This document shows, piece by piece, positions 25,226 through 37,382 of a DNA stretch of 64,000 nt. Where the stretch lies: NCBI GenBank assembly GCA_000827495.1, contig KN817545.1, positions 133,113 through 197,112 on the forward strand, in the 5' to 3' direction. Source of the stretch: Hypholoma sublateritium FD-334 SS-4. Taxonomy: Eukaryota > Basidiomycota > Agaricomycetes > Agaricales > Strophariaceae. The translations under genes were made by a program, and so were the position numbers. Positions within the stretch are counted from its first letter, which is position 1. Each line of letters opens with the position of its first letter. Below the pieces are notes generated by a model. That model did not search any database. It saw only the letters and a program-made list of their open reading frames with translations, and was not told the DNA's origin.

Positions 25226-26566
25226 ATGTTCTTTTCCTTCCGATACCAGCCCTGGAAAGGACTCTACTTGACCTACCAGCTCCTTTCTACCGTGTTCATC
25301 CGAATTCCTCTATGGACCATCTTCAATATTCCAGCGTGAGCCCACAGCCAGGTCCACCGACACACTTGTGGCCGCATGGCTCATCCCGTTTTGCAGCGCA
25401 CTGCGCCCTAGGAGGTCATGGACGCTGAAGCGCGCCGTCATGGTTAATGCACTCAGGCATATCTTTGCCGTCGGAGATGTGTAGGTACATTATGCATAAT
25501 GACACGCACTTGACCTCATTGTTTTTCCCTCGGTAGTTCGGGTCCCTTCTTGCCAACGCCAAACCACACTGCCATTGCCCCGGGGGCGAACATGAACGGT
25601 GTCTGGGTCCCGCCCGCAAATCACCTCATCACCGGCAAGCTCACAGGTTGGGCCGCGGTCGCGCAGGTCGCCTCCGTGCGAGTACCGGGGTACTGGATTC
25701 ACGCGCGCGGCTCTGCGCTTGCGGTGGGCGCTGCACCGCAGCCCGGCGAGAAGATCGTCTACCAGCTGCACGGCGGCGCGTACGTGCGCCTCTCCGCAAG
25801 CCCGCGCGACCCCACTGCAAACATCTCGAAAGGCTATGTTGCGCATCTGACGGGCGTGCAGCGCGTGTTCTCTATCGAGTACCGCCTCGCGTCCGCGCCG
25901 CCGTACGCCACCGAGCACCCGTTCCCGACACAGCTGCTTGATGCGCTTGCGGGGTACGCATACCTCGTTGGCCTTGGCTTCGCCCCCGCCGACATCGTGG
26001 TATCCGGTGACTCCGCGGGCGCGAACCTTGCGCTCGCGCTCACGCGCTACCTCGTCGAATACGCGGACGCTCCCGGCGTTGAGCTGCCTGCCCCGCCCGG
26101 TGCGCTTATATTGCTCTCGCCCTGGGCAGACATCGGGAGCACGACGGAGACACTCAAGTCCACGGGCTCTGTCTCGACAAACCTGAGCTCTGACTACATT
26201 CGCGGGGACGATTCGACCGCATGGGCGAAGGCCGCGTTTACGGGCCCCCATGGGATCAGCGCGGCCGACACGAATGACTACATCTCGCCCGCATCCCTGC
26301 ACCCCGAGCTCGACGTGGACTTTGGCGGGTTCCCCCGCACATTCATCGTGGCAGGCGGGGCGGAGGTACTATATGATTCCATCGTCACACTGCGCGAGCG
26401 TATGGCGGCCAATATTGGCGAGGGTGACGGAGTGCGAGACAGAGAGGGCAAGGTGCGCTGGCACGAGGCGCCGGATGGTGTGCACGACTATCTGGTTTTT
26501 ACTTGGCACGAACCAGAGCGGACAGATACGTTCAAGGCTATTGATAAGTGGTTGAACGCATCGTGA
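25226..26566 (+). CDS. alpha/beta hydrolase, HSL-type esterase/lipase
   Basis: Three exons (25226-25335, 25397-25480, 25537-26566) give 407 residues. The oxyanion-hole motif HGGAY begins near residue 143. The nucleophile elbow GDSAG places the catalytic serine near 224; Asp345 (EVLYDS) and His381 (GVHDY) complete the triad. These motifs define the hormone-sensitive-lipase (type IV) group of carboxylesterases, which hydrolyse short-chain esters. The first 36 residues contain a hydrophobic segment (YLTYQLLSTVFIRIPLWTIF) that may anchor it to a membrane. The two 5' exons are supported by in-frame joining and by the typical N-terminal wording for this fungal group (PWKGLYLTYQLL ... RRSW). Coding sequence is GC-rich. 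It converges on the adenosine deaminase gene. Confidence 0.92.
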
Positions 26567-26855
26567 AGGGTACCATTCATCTTCACCGTCGACATCCCAA
26601 TTCTCCAGCCCACCTGCGAAATTCAGCTGGTCGCAGGTGCTGGTGCCTAGTCCTGGAATGCTTACATACCCAGATACCCATCGTCTACCCCGGATCAATC
26701 TGCGAACGCTTTCTATAATTGAGTCCACCCATCATCTTCAGTCATCTTCCATTCTCACCACTGCCTCCGGGGTCAGCACTATCAAGCATTCAACGTCAGG
26801 CACGCCAGGAGGGGGAGTTGCACAATTTAAGTTGGAACAATATGGAACTCTATCT

Positions 26856-29115
26856 CTACTCTGTATACGTCAGTACATAGTCTACAAATTCTTCCCATTG
26901 TTTCTCGAACACCGTCAACAGCTTATTTTTCTCCTCGGGGCTCAGCATTGAAAACTGGGATCATCAGTGGAAGTCCCCACCTGGTACTGGTAGTGCAGAC
27001 GTCTGCTTACCTCAATGCTGTCACGAGCAAGGGCACCGAGTGTGCTCAGCCCATTGACCTCACTTGCAACAAACACCTGATATCCTGAGTGTCAACTCTG
27101 CCATCATTGGTTTGGATATATCTCACCTGGAAGAAATCGAAAGTAAGTCCCATATTCCCGAATACTGCGGGATCATCAGAGCAGAGGGCCACGGGCACCC
27201 CGTTGTTCAATAGCGCAGGCAATGGATGCATCAACATCGACGAGGTCAAGCGCTACTCAAGATCAGTAAGGAGCAAGCAGAAATGCCGTCTGTCTCACCA
27301 AAATCTCGTTCCTACGTTCGTTATTTGCGCAAGGATTAATGGATGATGTGTGAATTCAGAGAGATAGAATGTGAGAGATAGAACGCACGAGATAGGGCAA
27401 ACTTCCACAGCAATACCCCGCTCACGGCAGATATCAACAAGCTTCGGGTGCTTAATGAGCGAGTATCTAGAAGAACGTTTAACACGATTGATAGCGCATT
27501 GGGGTACTGGCGCACCCATGTCCGATGCGCTTCGTTCCTAGCAAAATCGCATCATAGAGATTGAGGTCTGCTTCCGTACCGTCCCCGAGGGTCTCTCCGG
27601 CGTGAAAAATGAATGGAATATCCACACCTTCCTCTTTCTGCCGCTCGCGGAAGTGGAGGAGAGGTTCTAGGTAATATATTATCGGCTTGAGCGTGTTTTC
27701 TGGCCCGACAAGGTCGAAGCCTTCAAACCAGAGCATCAGTTTACAGTGCGCCGTTCTTACCGCGTTACATACCTATGATCAAGTCAGGGAACTCTTTCTT
27801 CAGCGCAATGCAGTCTTCCGTGTACCAGTCTAACCCCTCCGGGGTGAGAGACTTGATCGTTGAATATATAATCTGTGGATGCCGATTAAAGCCACGAGGG
27901 ACAAGAAATAGGGGTCACAAACTTTGGCGCCGAGAAATACGTGTTCGCGCCCTTGTTTCTTCATCTCTTCCTTCACGTCCTGCACCACTTCGCCAAAAAT
28001 ACGCACCCAGTCGCGATGAGGTATGTTCTCTTGGCCATCAGCACCAAACATAAACCTATAATCAATTGCTTAGATTTACCATTGATTGTAGAGTTAAAGA
28101 AACCCACTTGAAGAGGAAGTTGATCCTGACTTCGATATAGGATATACCATCTGCGATCGACGACAGGAAAAACTCTTTGATATACGCTCTCCAGATGGGC
28201 TCCACGCGAATTAAGCCCTTCAAGAGGTTAGAATCGGCAGGCAATTAACAAGAATTCACCTCACGGTAGATGTAGCGAATGTGCTGACGAATTTCAGCCA
28301 TATCTATCATATTTTGAAATCCCGAGGTTAAACTGAAATTTGATTCAGATTATATCATGAATGCCCGTACCTTTTCCACCGTATTATGTGTGTCATAGGC
28401 TTGAGTTGGATTGATAGTCAACGCATCAATAAACCACTTATCGAAACCCTCTTCGCCACCAAGTTCAGGCGCGAACCCACGGCGTGCATTGGCAAGCGGG
28501 ACCCAAGCACCAACGGGATACGAGGCGTCTGTCAAGCTCGAATGCTCCGTGAATTCGCTGGCAGGAAGGGCGCGAAAGACGGGCAGGTTGGTTTCCAGAT
28601 TATCGGCAGTAAGTGGCTCCAGAACGCGCACGTGGATGAAAGGATACTTCAGGCTGAGCTCGAGGAGGAAGCGGGTGTTGACCATCGCATCGAGGTGTGC
28701 GTGGAGTAATGCGCCTTTGGGCATCTGCAGGGTGTCAGCCAGCAGCCCACCTGGGGACACAGTGGGTCTGCGCACACCTTGCTCAAGATCTCGAAGACGC
28801 GCGTCTTCAATATGATGCTTTTTCCTGCATGGCACGGCAGAGGATAAGCTACATCTCATTGATGCAAACCTGAGAGTCCCCACCGGTCAAGAATTCCATC
28901 CCTGGCAATGGGTGCTTGATATCAGGATGATCTTCCCTCCATATAGTCTCCGCCTCCTTTGTGCGTATCTCACGAAGGATCCTATCTGCTTCAACTTCCT
29001 TCGTTGATCGAGCTTTGGCGCTCGCGTTTTCGCGTCGCATACCACGATCGTTGGCGATTAACGCGGCACGCCCAGCAAGGTGGTCGGCAACATCAGCAGA
29101 TACGTTCAACGCCAT
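26856..29115 (-). CDS. adenosine deaminase, ADA2/ADGF (CECR1-like) type
   Basis: Zn-dependent deaminase that converts adenosine to inosine. Thirteen exons on the minus strand give 533 residues: 29115-28884, 28824-28778, 28724-28371, 28303-28265, 28217-28108, 28055-27923, 27872-27773, 27720-27516, 27466-27389, 27311-27299, 27252-27127, 27076-27011, 26954-26856. Metal and catalytic motifs are intact: MPKGALLHAHLDA (His-X-His), FHAGETLGDG (His and catalytic Glu), KRIGHG and CSDDPAVFG (Asp). The N-terminal helical part before the barrel and the long spacing match the ADGF group rather than the short cytosolic ADA. No signal peptide is visible (start MALNVSADVADH), unlike animal ADGFs, so it may be intracellular or the true first exon may lie further upstream. 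The tenth exon is 13 nt. Confidence 0.93.
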
Positions 29116-30327
29116 CGTCGTTATCTATATCTGCGGGATCTCTAGCTTGTACCAGGAGAAATCTGGATACAACGCGTACCTAGCAAGTAGGGAAGCGTCG
29201 GTACGTGGCCTGGAGAAATTCAGCGAGACTTTATAGGCCGGACCAAGATCGTTACCATACGCAACCGGTGTACCTCGAGGTTCTATGACTCACTTTTTTC
29301 TCCACATTCCCTTCCTTCTTGTGATGATTAATTTTGATCACTCCCAGGTTGATGGCGTCAGGCGTTATCGCAATGATCATCGGCCTTTCTGTATCAGTAT
29401 TGTGGCGGATATGCCAGTGCGTATTTCGAATATCAGAGGCTGACAGCGTGCCGGTCCCCGGATTCGTACAGATACATGGTCTCGCAGTTGTTTCGCAGGT
29501 ATAAGTACGGCACTGCTGCTCTTCGCGAAGACCCGGAGAAACCACGACACTCTCCCACAGGAGCATCCCGTATTGGTCGAATGTGTATACGAAACCCCAT
29601 CTCCATGCATCGACCGACACTCTCAATTGCGCCATCCACCAAGAGTATACACGGCACGGGCAACTATTCTCACCTCCACTGATTCAAAGACCAGTTCCTA
29701 ATGCCTCTTTTACTTGGAGATAGACAACGTTAGATCGGCCTCCATTTGACGTTTTCGTTCCATGCAGCATGACAGCCACCGGCATACGTAGTGTGTTGCA
29801 CAGCGAGTGAGTATACATATATCGAGAGTGGAAGCGATTCAGAGAGAGACCAGCCATATAGTTTGCGCTTGAGCTTGTACGTTCGAACGTTTGAGCGGGC
29901 AAAGTGAGGTGGCTGGTTAAGTGGGACTCGGACGAGGGAGGCAGGATAATTTGTCGTGGGAAATAATTCGGAGTTCGGCGCGCGTTTTCATTTCACGCGC
30001 ATAGAACAGATTTATGACAGCCAAAACTGGTTTCAGACAATTCTAATAAATATTGTAGTATCTAACAAACATACAGAAGGGACTTTATACATGAGAGATA
30101 TTGTTACTAGTAATCCTGCGAATCATTGACGCCCGGTCAAAGCAAGAGATCTGAGATATATAATGAGTGAGAAAGAGTGGTTCCGTTCTAGGTCTACTAT
30201 TCAAATTAGAAGGAATGAATGATTGTGAGTGCGTAATTAATATGCCAATGTTGATCGAAATTATAGGGAAAACGTAAGATCATACATATAATAAGTTGAA
30301 TCCGACCATCGACGACGGTTATTGACT
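29116..30327. other. intergenic
   Basis: 1.2 kb. Minus-strand open frames between 29252 and 29902 cannot be joined into a recognisable protein. AT-rich toward 30300. Nothing else seen. Confidence 0.4.
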
Positions 30328-32415
30328 TCAGCTTGCTTGCTCGATGATGACTGCGGCAGCTTTCTCGGAGATAGTGTAGATAGCACCAGCAATGTAGAAG
30401 TCCGGAATCTTGGGGAAGACACTTGCGTCGACAACGCGCAGGCCGGTAATACCCTTGACTCTGAAGCTCGAGTCCAAGACAGCGTTCGGGTCGCTTTCCG
30501 CACCAATGGGTACTGAGCAACTTGCGTGGTGACCCCAAGCATTGGTTTGGATCCAGCTCTTGACATCAGCTTCAGTCTGAATGGCAGGTCCAGGGAACGT
30601 CTCGGTGAATACGCCGTCTGGAGTGATCGTCTGGTTGAACATGGCGCGTGCAAGCTCCACGCCCTCGTAGACGGCTTGCAAGTCGTCGTCCCCACCAATA
30701 GCGAAGCTGTTGAATGTGATGTTGGGCATATCCAGAGGGTTTGTCGAGGACAAGGTGACAGTGCCGGCGTTGTTACGGCTGTGCGCCTTCAGCACAAGGT
30801 ACGACCAAGTATGGAGATCGGCGGCGGCTGAATACCCTGGGAAATATCCATGGAAGTTAGCCGGGAGACCTCCGACAAATATATCCGTCTCGTTCAGCTC
30901 TGCAACGCTGCTGCCCCAAACAAGCCCGAATGCGACACCATTTGTTCCATAGATTCCGTGGTCAGTCTGGTTATTCTGCCATTGATCGAAGCAGGGGTCG
31001 TCTGCGGTCTCGAGGAATGTGCATCCGCTGTAGCTGGGGAAATTGGTAGGAAGCGACCCGGTGACGGTGACCTCGTATCTATCCTGCATGTTTGTTCCAA
31101 CACCGGGAGAGTTAAGAACGACGGGGATGTTCAAGTTCTCTAGCTCGGCCTTAGGACCGACTCCGGAAAGCTTCAAGAGTTGGGGCGTGTTGAAGGTACC
31201 CGCTGAAACAATGACCTCGCGCGTAGCGAAGGCAAATCCGCTACCGGTTTGCGTGGCTGTATCGGATCCCGGAGCGGCGCTGTAAAGATGACTTCCGGTG
31301 ATGTATTCGATACCTATGGCGCGAGGAACCATAGCTGGTGTCGGCTCGAAGAGAACGCGGGTGACGAAAGTGCTAAGCTGGATTTTGAGCTTGAAGTCGC
31401 TGGCCGTGCTCAGCATAAAGTTTCTGGGACTGGAACGCGCGCGTGTCGTGTTTGTCACGGAAAGGGGAAGCTGGAAAAGACCAGAGGTACTGTCGCGAGT
31501 AGTCGAATCACTGTTGGCATCCGTGATCAACAAGGCGGTGATTGCCTCTACGCTATTTAACACTGCGCTTGCAAGGATCTCTCCCATTTCAATCGCGGCG
31601 CCTTTGACCAGACTCGTCCACCGCCGATCGTCGAATACGAGGTTCATGTCGGTGAGTGTTGTGTCAAGCCATCCGTCGAATCCATGCCCTGCCGCCGCGG
31701 CAGTTCCAGGAGTGAGGTATTGGTTGTTTTCTAGCTTTTCCCAGTATTGGCGCATGTTGGATGCGGCCCATGAGCTATCGCCGGTGATATTTGCTATGGT
31801 GTCCCAATCGTCCTCCGAAGGGTACAAGGCAACCAACGCGTTATGCTCCGCGCACCCGCCTAAGGTAGACGCCCTAGGGTAGTAAATACCCAGAGGCTCA
31901 CTTCCGGCAGGAGGATCGGGTCCGACCCAGAAAGTTCCGTTGGGCTGCTTCCAAGTGAATTTGGGATCTTGCATAGCGACAGTGGGGTCGGCGTAGTGGT
32001 TGACGAAGAACTGCCAGGTGATGGGAGTGTACTCGGATGCAAACGTTTGGAAGAGTGGGATTTCGACGATGCTGTCTGTTCCATGATCATCCCCAGCATC
32101 CACGAGTAGAACGGAGAAACCGGCCTCGGCGAGGCGCGCAGCCAGAGGACCACCTCCGGGACCTGATCCAACAACGATGTAATCGTAGGTGTTGTTTGCA
32201 TTCTGGCTAGATATGACGGTGCTGTTTGCAAATCCGCTACTGGTGACGGGGCTGCTCGCGGTTGAGCCGGTAGAGTTTATCGCAGCGCCATTTGCCAGGA
32301 GATATGGCCTGAATAGAGAACAACTTAAAACCGTAACAATATGGAAATGTAATACGGCCACTTACCAAACGGATGATATGACGGCAAGAGAAAAGATGTT
32401 CGAACGAAGACGCAT
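30328..32415 (-). CDS. secreted GMC oxidoreductase (AA3 family)
   Basis: FAD-dependent glucose-methanol-choline family enzyme that oxidises an alcohol or sugar. Two exons (32415-32366 and 32308-30328, 57-nt intron) give 676 residues. The N-terminus is a signal peptide spanning the intron (MRLRSNIFSLAVISSVWPYL...), so the protein should be secreted. The FAD dinucleotide motif VVGSGPGGGPLAARLAEAG is near residue 60. The second GMC signature is represented by STLGGCAEHNALV and GTFNTPQLLKLSGVGP. The catalytic His pair is in WGHHASCSVPIG (about residues 610-611). Many N-X-S/T sites fit glycosylation. Such enzymes support lignocellulose breakdown by making H2O2, or oxidise aryl alcohols; the substrate cannot be set from sequence. 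Having a single intron is unusual among its neighbours. Confidence 0.95.
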
Positions 32416-33550
32416 ATTAGTAAGATATTAAGAGTATTGAAGAGTAGGATTGAGGTCCACTGAAGAATGTGGTAGTACGACAAGGCAAAATGAAATTTGA
32501 AGCTTCCTTAAATATGTGGAGGCTTCGTGTATCATCTACACGTCGAATTCAAATTGCGGATCCTCGAAACTGGAGTTTCGATGTTTCACCGCGTAGCACC
32601 AATGCAGACGACTCAATATTTTGACATATTACCTGGGATGGCATAACATATTCCCATTTTGGGTCGCCGACTCGGATCAAACCCCGCGAATAGGGCCGCA
32701 TGTTGAGCTCTGAACGCGCCACAGATTTGGCGACGATCGGAAAATCTGACGCGATGTTGTCATGAGCGATAATACAGCAGTACCGCGGGTAGCGCACACC
32801 ATTTTCGTATTATTTGTAGTAGAACCTGAACATGGGCATTCAGGGGACGCAGAAAAATGTTAGCGGCCGTCCAACATTAGGACATATATTATAAGTACTG
32901 TTATGCAACATTGAAAGTAAACGAGTGTGTATCTTCTACGTATCAACGCAGAATATGTTCAAGGCACTGCCGTTTTTACCTGCAAGATCGTTTAGCAACC
33001 GCGCAAAGTACGACCCGTACGTGCCATCTAAGAATAGTACTGCCAATCATCTTAGGGTGTTTCCGCTAAATTTAGCATGTCCTCAGGCTGTGGTTACATC
33101 ATGTGTAATTCTATCATGGCTCGTCCTAAGTATGTATGTACTCCGATGATCAATCTTCGGTTCCTAGTTTCGGCCGCTTGAACAGCTTTGATCAATTGAT
33201 CCATGACTCTGCCCGGTAGGAATATGTCAAAGAAAACATGGATGCCACGGGTGGTTCAGGTTACAGATTTGGGCTGTTTCTTTGCACGACTCAAGATACC
33301 CAGCGTAAAAATTGATCTTTTCGGTTCCGCAAATCAAATAGCGCAATAAAATGGATAAGTCAGAATGCAAGAGCATGCTGTCGAGTAAAAACAGGGACGC
33401 GCATCCACACACACGACCGAATAACACAAGCGACGTAGAATTCAAATGGAGCAGTGGATCATGTAGGTTGGCTGCTATTGGGAGATATTTGTTGAAGGCG
33501 AAACACGGGAGTCTTTATCGAGCTCCACCACTTACTTTGCCGCACTTTGG
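32416..33550. other. intergenic, start of a gene-poor region
   Basis: The promoter of the GMC gene lies at the left. The remainder has only short open frames without motifs. Confidence 0.4.
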
Positions 33551-33559
33551 ACCGAGGGT

Positions 33560-33960
33560 AAGTACCCTACTATAACTACCAACTCTCTTGTAGCCGTGAA
33601 TAAATATCTGGGCCTAGGCTACTTGGTTCGCTCGATCATGGCATCTGACGTTGACTTGGTGATACAGCACCGGAACACAAAATCTGGTCAAATCTCAAAA
33701 CGCACAGTGACCTCAGTTCCCGTTCCGCTTTGCAATGCCTCTTCGACTTTCTTTATGTATGTGCTCCATCGTTGTGGAGAAGTCTGTTCTGGTGTATACT
33801 GTACTTGTGGAATGTCTACTGGAACTACATTTCCAATAAGTTGGAATACCCACAAGCTGTCGGTATGTATTCTTGAATCAATGTATCAACTCTGGGCCGT
33901 CGGGGTCGGGATACAAATACGTGCCACAGAGACAATTGGTACGTTACGGTATATTTGGGC
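33560..33960 (+). pseudogene. possible relic of a DUF6533-type membrane protein
   Basis: A good intron-like segment (GTAAGT ... CTTGTAG, about 33555-33594) is followed by an open frame starting VNKYLGLG. About 120 bp later another frame reads LWRSLFWCILYLWNVYWNY and ends at a GTATGT donor near 33860. In agaricomycete DUF6533 proteins a conserved first helix (for example a 'KYVAVAS' start) is followed by a 'W...LYLWNRY' helix. The two pieces are in different frames, which suggests a frameshifted remnant. The match rests on a few residues from memory. Confidence 0.3.
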
Positions 33961-36479
33961 GCTTCAGCAATTGAACAATAAAATTAGTTGATACATCAAT
34001 TGCATCAAGTCTAAGCCCCACTGGGCCACAGTCCACCAGGTTCTCCACGGCGACCCGTGCCGCCCTCAACGTATGGCCCAAATCGGGACTGTCGCGACAT
34101 TCGCGCTCGTCCCCCAGCGCGTGGGGCGTACTTCACGATTCAAGACTATGATTTTTATAATTTATGTACATATGTAGCAACTTTTTATTATACATTTTAA
34201 TCTGTCCATCTACCACCATTGCGGTGCTCGATACCCCCCCCGAGTCCCAGAGTGCCCGTAAATAGGCAACGTCGAGCAAATTTGTCGTGTGCTGCTGTTT
34301 GGTGAAGACCACGTCGATGATCACACGCAAGTACTGGCCCTGAATGTATTCTCTGAGATAGTAACCGCAGCCACTCGCGGCCGTACATACCATATTTTTG
34401 CACGCGCCATCGGAACATATAACGAAAGAGTTCGCGCAGTCCCGGGAGAAATAACGGGCGTTTCTCAATAGCTGACTGCACGGTCAGTGCAGAGAGTAGC
34501 GCGTCGTCGGCCGTCCATCGACAGGGGTGTGTACTGATAGACGCTGCAGTTGAGGCGCTGCAGCGAAGCAACTAAAAAGGTGCCCTGGGCTATTCCCGGA
34601 GCCTTCGAGCGCGAGCGTCTAGAGCCTTGCGTATGATATCACGATCGCGCGAGCAGCGCTAGTGGCTTGCGTTGTCTGCGCGTTGGAATTGAACAGCACT
34701 GCGCGTGGCCCAAAACGGATGAAAACGGATGGGTACGAGACTAAGTACATAGGTCTGGAGACAAGTTAGGCAAGCAGTGCTAGCGGTGGCACTACGGTGG
34801 GAATGTTAAGTATGGCTGAGTCCCGGAGGCTGGGATCCTAATTTACATAGCGCGCCATCTGTAGTAAACTCGGGAGGTAATGAGAGGCACAGATACGAAT
34901 ATTTGTGATTCGTGAAAAGATTTCTAGGGAAATATTTTCCCTAGTATTCTTTGTGCGTATACGAGGAATTGAACATACGGTCGACTCAGAGTTGTGGGCG
35001 AGGGCCGCTCCCGTCGGGTGCGTGTCTTCACTTGACAGGCGGCCACGTCCCGGCCAACTATTTTCTTCGCGAAATGATGAGATTTTGATATCTACCGTAC
35101 ATACTCAAGTTCGATGAATTCTTATCTTCAGCCGCTCTTCTTATTAAATTTAGTGTGGGCATGCAGCAGCTGCGGCATAATTGTATCTGTGCGATATTTG
35201 TCGCATTTCGATGGTACAGACGTGTGATCAATACTATGAATATCACTCACTGACTCGTAACAGTGAGAGCCACCTTGACTTAGGCCGTAGATATGCGAGA
35301 TTTAGTATTGTTTCGAGCAAGTATTTAGGCTTCAAATTAATAGAAAGTAAGTAAGGTGGAGTCTGAATGCAATTCGTATAATATACATCACTTAGAAGTA
35401 ATAGGAATCATTCCATTCCTTACTGCTGCTGCTCTGCTGCTCGCGCCAAATAAATAGCGATGGCGGCTGTGCATTTCTTGAGTCTTGACATGGCCCTGAA
35501 ATTGTAGAGTAAGTTGGTTGAATAGCTCGTCAGCATCGACCAGAGCAATCACTGCGTCTGACTCGCAGAGCAGCGCAATGCCTTTGAAAGGAACTATTTG
35601 TGCGCCAGCAACAAAGCGTACATATACGTATGCTGCAACTGCCGTTTCTTGTGGATTTTTGCAGCAGGGCCTTTCCGAAAAGGGAGTTCCCGGTGACCTA
35701 GAGCGTTAGATCACGTATAGGAAAGTTAGCATGTACCTAGGCGTTTCGATAGCATTCTCCATTTCCAGGGATAATCCCTTCTTTGCCTTACGAGGAGTGC
35801 GCCGAGTGTGACGCCAATGAACCGGTGCCCCCAGCCGGGAGCAAAAAAGGTACCTCAAGCAAGCAAGCGAAGCGCCGGCATACATCTCCCCACAGACCGC
35901 ATATCTTCCCGCACCAGACGTGTCACAGAGGAATTTAGGAAGGATAATGTCCGCCGTCTCTTTTAGGGCATGAATTCGTCGATGAGATCAGACCTGCCAA
36001 GTCGCTTCACCTGGTGCAGGGGAGAAACCATGTTCCAGCTTAACAACTGCGGAACGCTCCTCAGTATCCGTGCCTTTTCACTGCGGAAAATATTACATTT
36101 CAGGCAGAGGAGGAGGGCTGTGCGGGCTGCTTGGCACAGCAGAGGTCCAGCCCCTTGACGATAATTTGACCATACAACCTATTTTTCACCTTGTGAAGGC
36201 CCTAAATAGCGTGAGTCATGGGTAACTGCGAGGTCGGCAAACTTAAAAGTAGGATGGGTACGAGTCCGACAAGAAACACACCGCAAAAGAAAATGGAAGC
36301 CTCCTGTGAGCGGTGACCGGCGAGGATGCAATATGACGTATGGAGCCGTATTTTCAAGCACATATTCCAAGGATAATTCGGTGAGGGAATCGTCAACTCT
36401 GGGGTGGGGTTGCCGAATGACAGATGGTATGATACGTCGTGGATGATGTAGCCATTTTGATGTAACCAATCTGAAAAAG
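33961..36479. other. gene-poor region, no gene recognised
   Basis: About 2.5 kb. Minus-strand open frames around 34133-34571 are the longest but show no motif, and their two overlapping frames look equally random. No long repeat or RNA gene seen. Possibly decayed sequence. Confidence 0.4.
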
Positions 36480-37382
36480 GACTATCAGCTATTTGAGGGG
36501 CGATGTCGCGAGAATGGGTAATATATACCTCTACTTCCGGGATCATGTAACCTCAGCCTGACATGTCTGATGCAATGGAATGCCATGGTATTAGTATGCA
36601 CAGCTCGCGGATTGACTGAAAAATGTCCCAAGCATGAAGTGTCGAAGAGAAAATCGCCGAACGACCCATGAAGAACGCATATCGCTTGCTTCTCGCCTTC
36701 ACCCCACGATAGAAGAGATGTCATCCCAGCTGGCAGAGATAGACTTTCCCCGGCGTCTAGGCCCAGGAAGGGCTCGATGGTGGATATAGTGGGAATATAT
36801 TTGTGGGAATCGTAACCGCGTACGAGAGCATTCCTATGATTAACAGGGTCTGCTTTGGGTCCTCTAGTTTTGAAAGAATGTCCATATGTGGCACATCGAG
36901 TTCCGCGGAAGGTTGCTCAGGAACACAGGACGAAGACCAAAGACGTTCTCCAGCATGTCGGCTGGTCAGTATGGGAGGGAGGCCAAATATTTTAAGACAA
37001 TGATGAATATACGAACTTCCCCGAAAATTTTTCGACAAGTGCGTCTACTATGGCCAAGACGGAGGGATGAGATATTTTAGCGGGTACGTTTTCCTGATAG
37101 TTGTGAGTGAGTCCGTCAGGAAGAGTTGGATATCGGCGCAGCGCCGTGCAGCCACATAATGGGCCTATCTTAATCCTCTCTTTAACTGCCCGTCACGTCC
37201 GGAGGGTCAAATATTTCACCGCAGCTGAGAAAGGTGCTGGGAACAACTTTCCTTTGAAGGCGCTCGAAGGCTAATCGATGAGAACGTACCTGTTTCCGTA
37301 CACCAGTTCGTTTTTGATGGTCAATTTGCGTGAAAGTCCTTCCGTCGAATACCAAGTTCCTGGGCTCATCAAACATGGGCAT
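36480..37382 (-). pseudogene. truncated NACHT/NLR-like gene relic
   Basis: Read on the minus strand, pieces of a typical agaricomycete NACHT (STAND/NLR-like) protein appear in order but in different frames. First is a short N-terminal start at 37382 (MPMFDEPRNLVFDGRTFTQI). Then, near 37060, IVDALVEKFSGKFVYSS. After a frame change come LKYLASLPY, ENVFGLRPVFLSNLP and ELDVPHMDILSKLEDP (to about 36860). After another change come FLGLDAGESLSLPAG and ICVLHGSFGDFLFDTSC (to about 36640). In intact proteins these blocks follow the NACHT ATPase, which would need about 1 kb between the start and the 'IVEK' block. Only some 240 bp remain, so the ATPase core is gone. Stops and frameshifts make this a relic. 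The family match is from memory of the motif order. Confidence 0.6.

Noticed and set aside
29252..29902. Small gene on the minus strand
   Set aside because: Open frames of 72-127 codons have no motif and cannot be joined convincingly.
34133..34571. Minus-strand gene of about 120 codons
   Set aside because: Two overlapping frames are equally open and neither shows a recognisable pattern.
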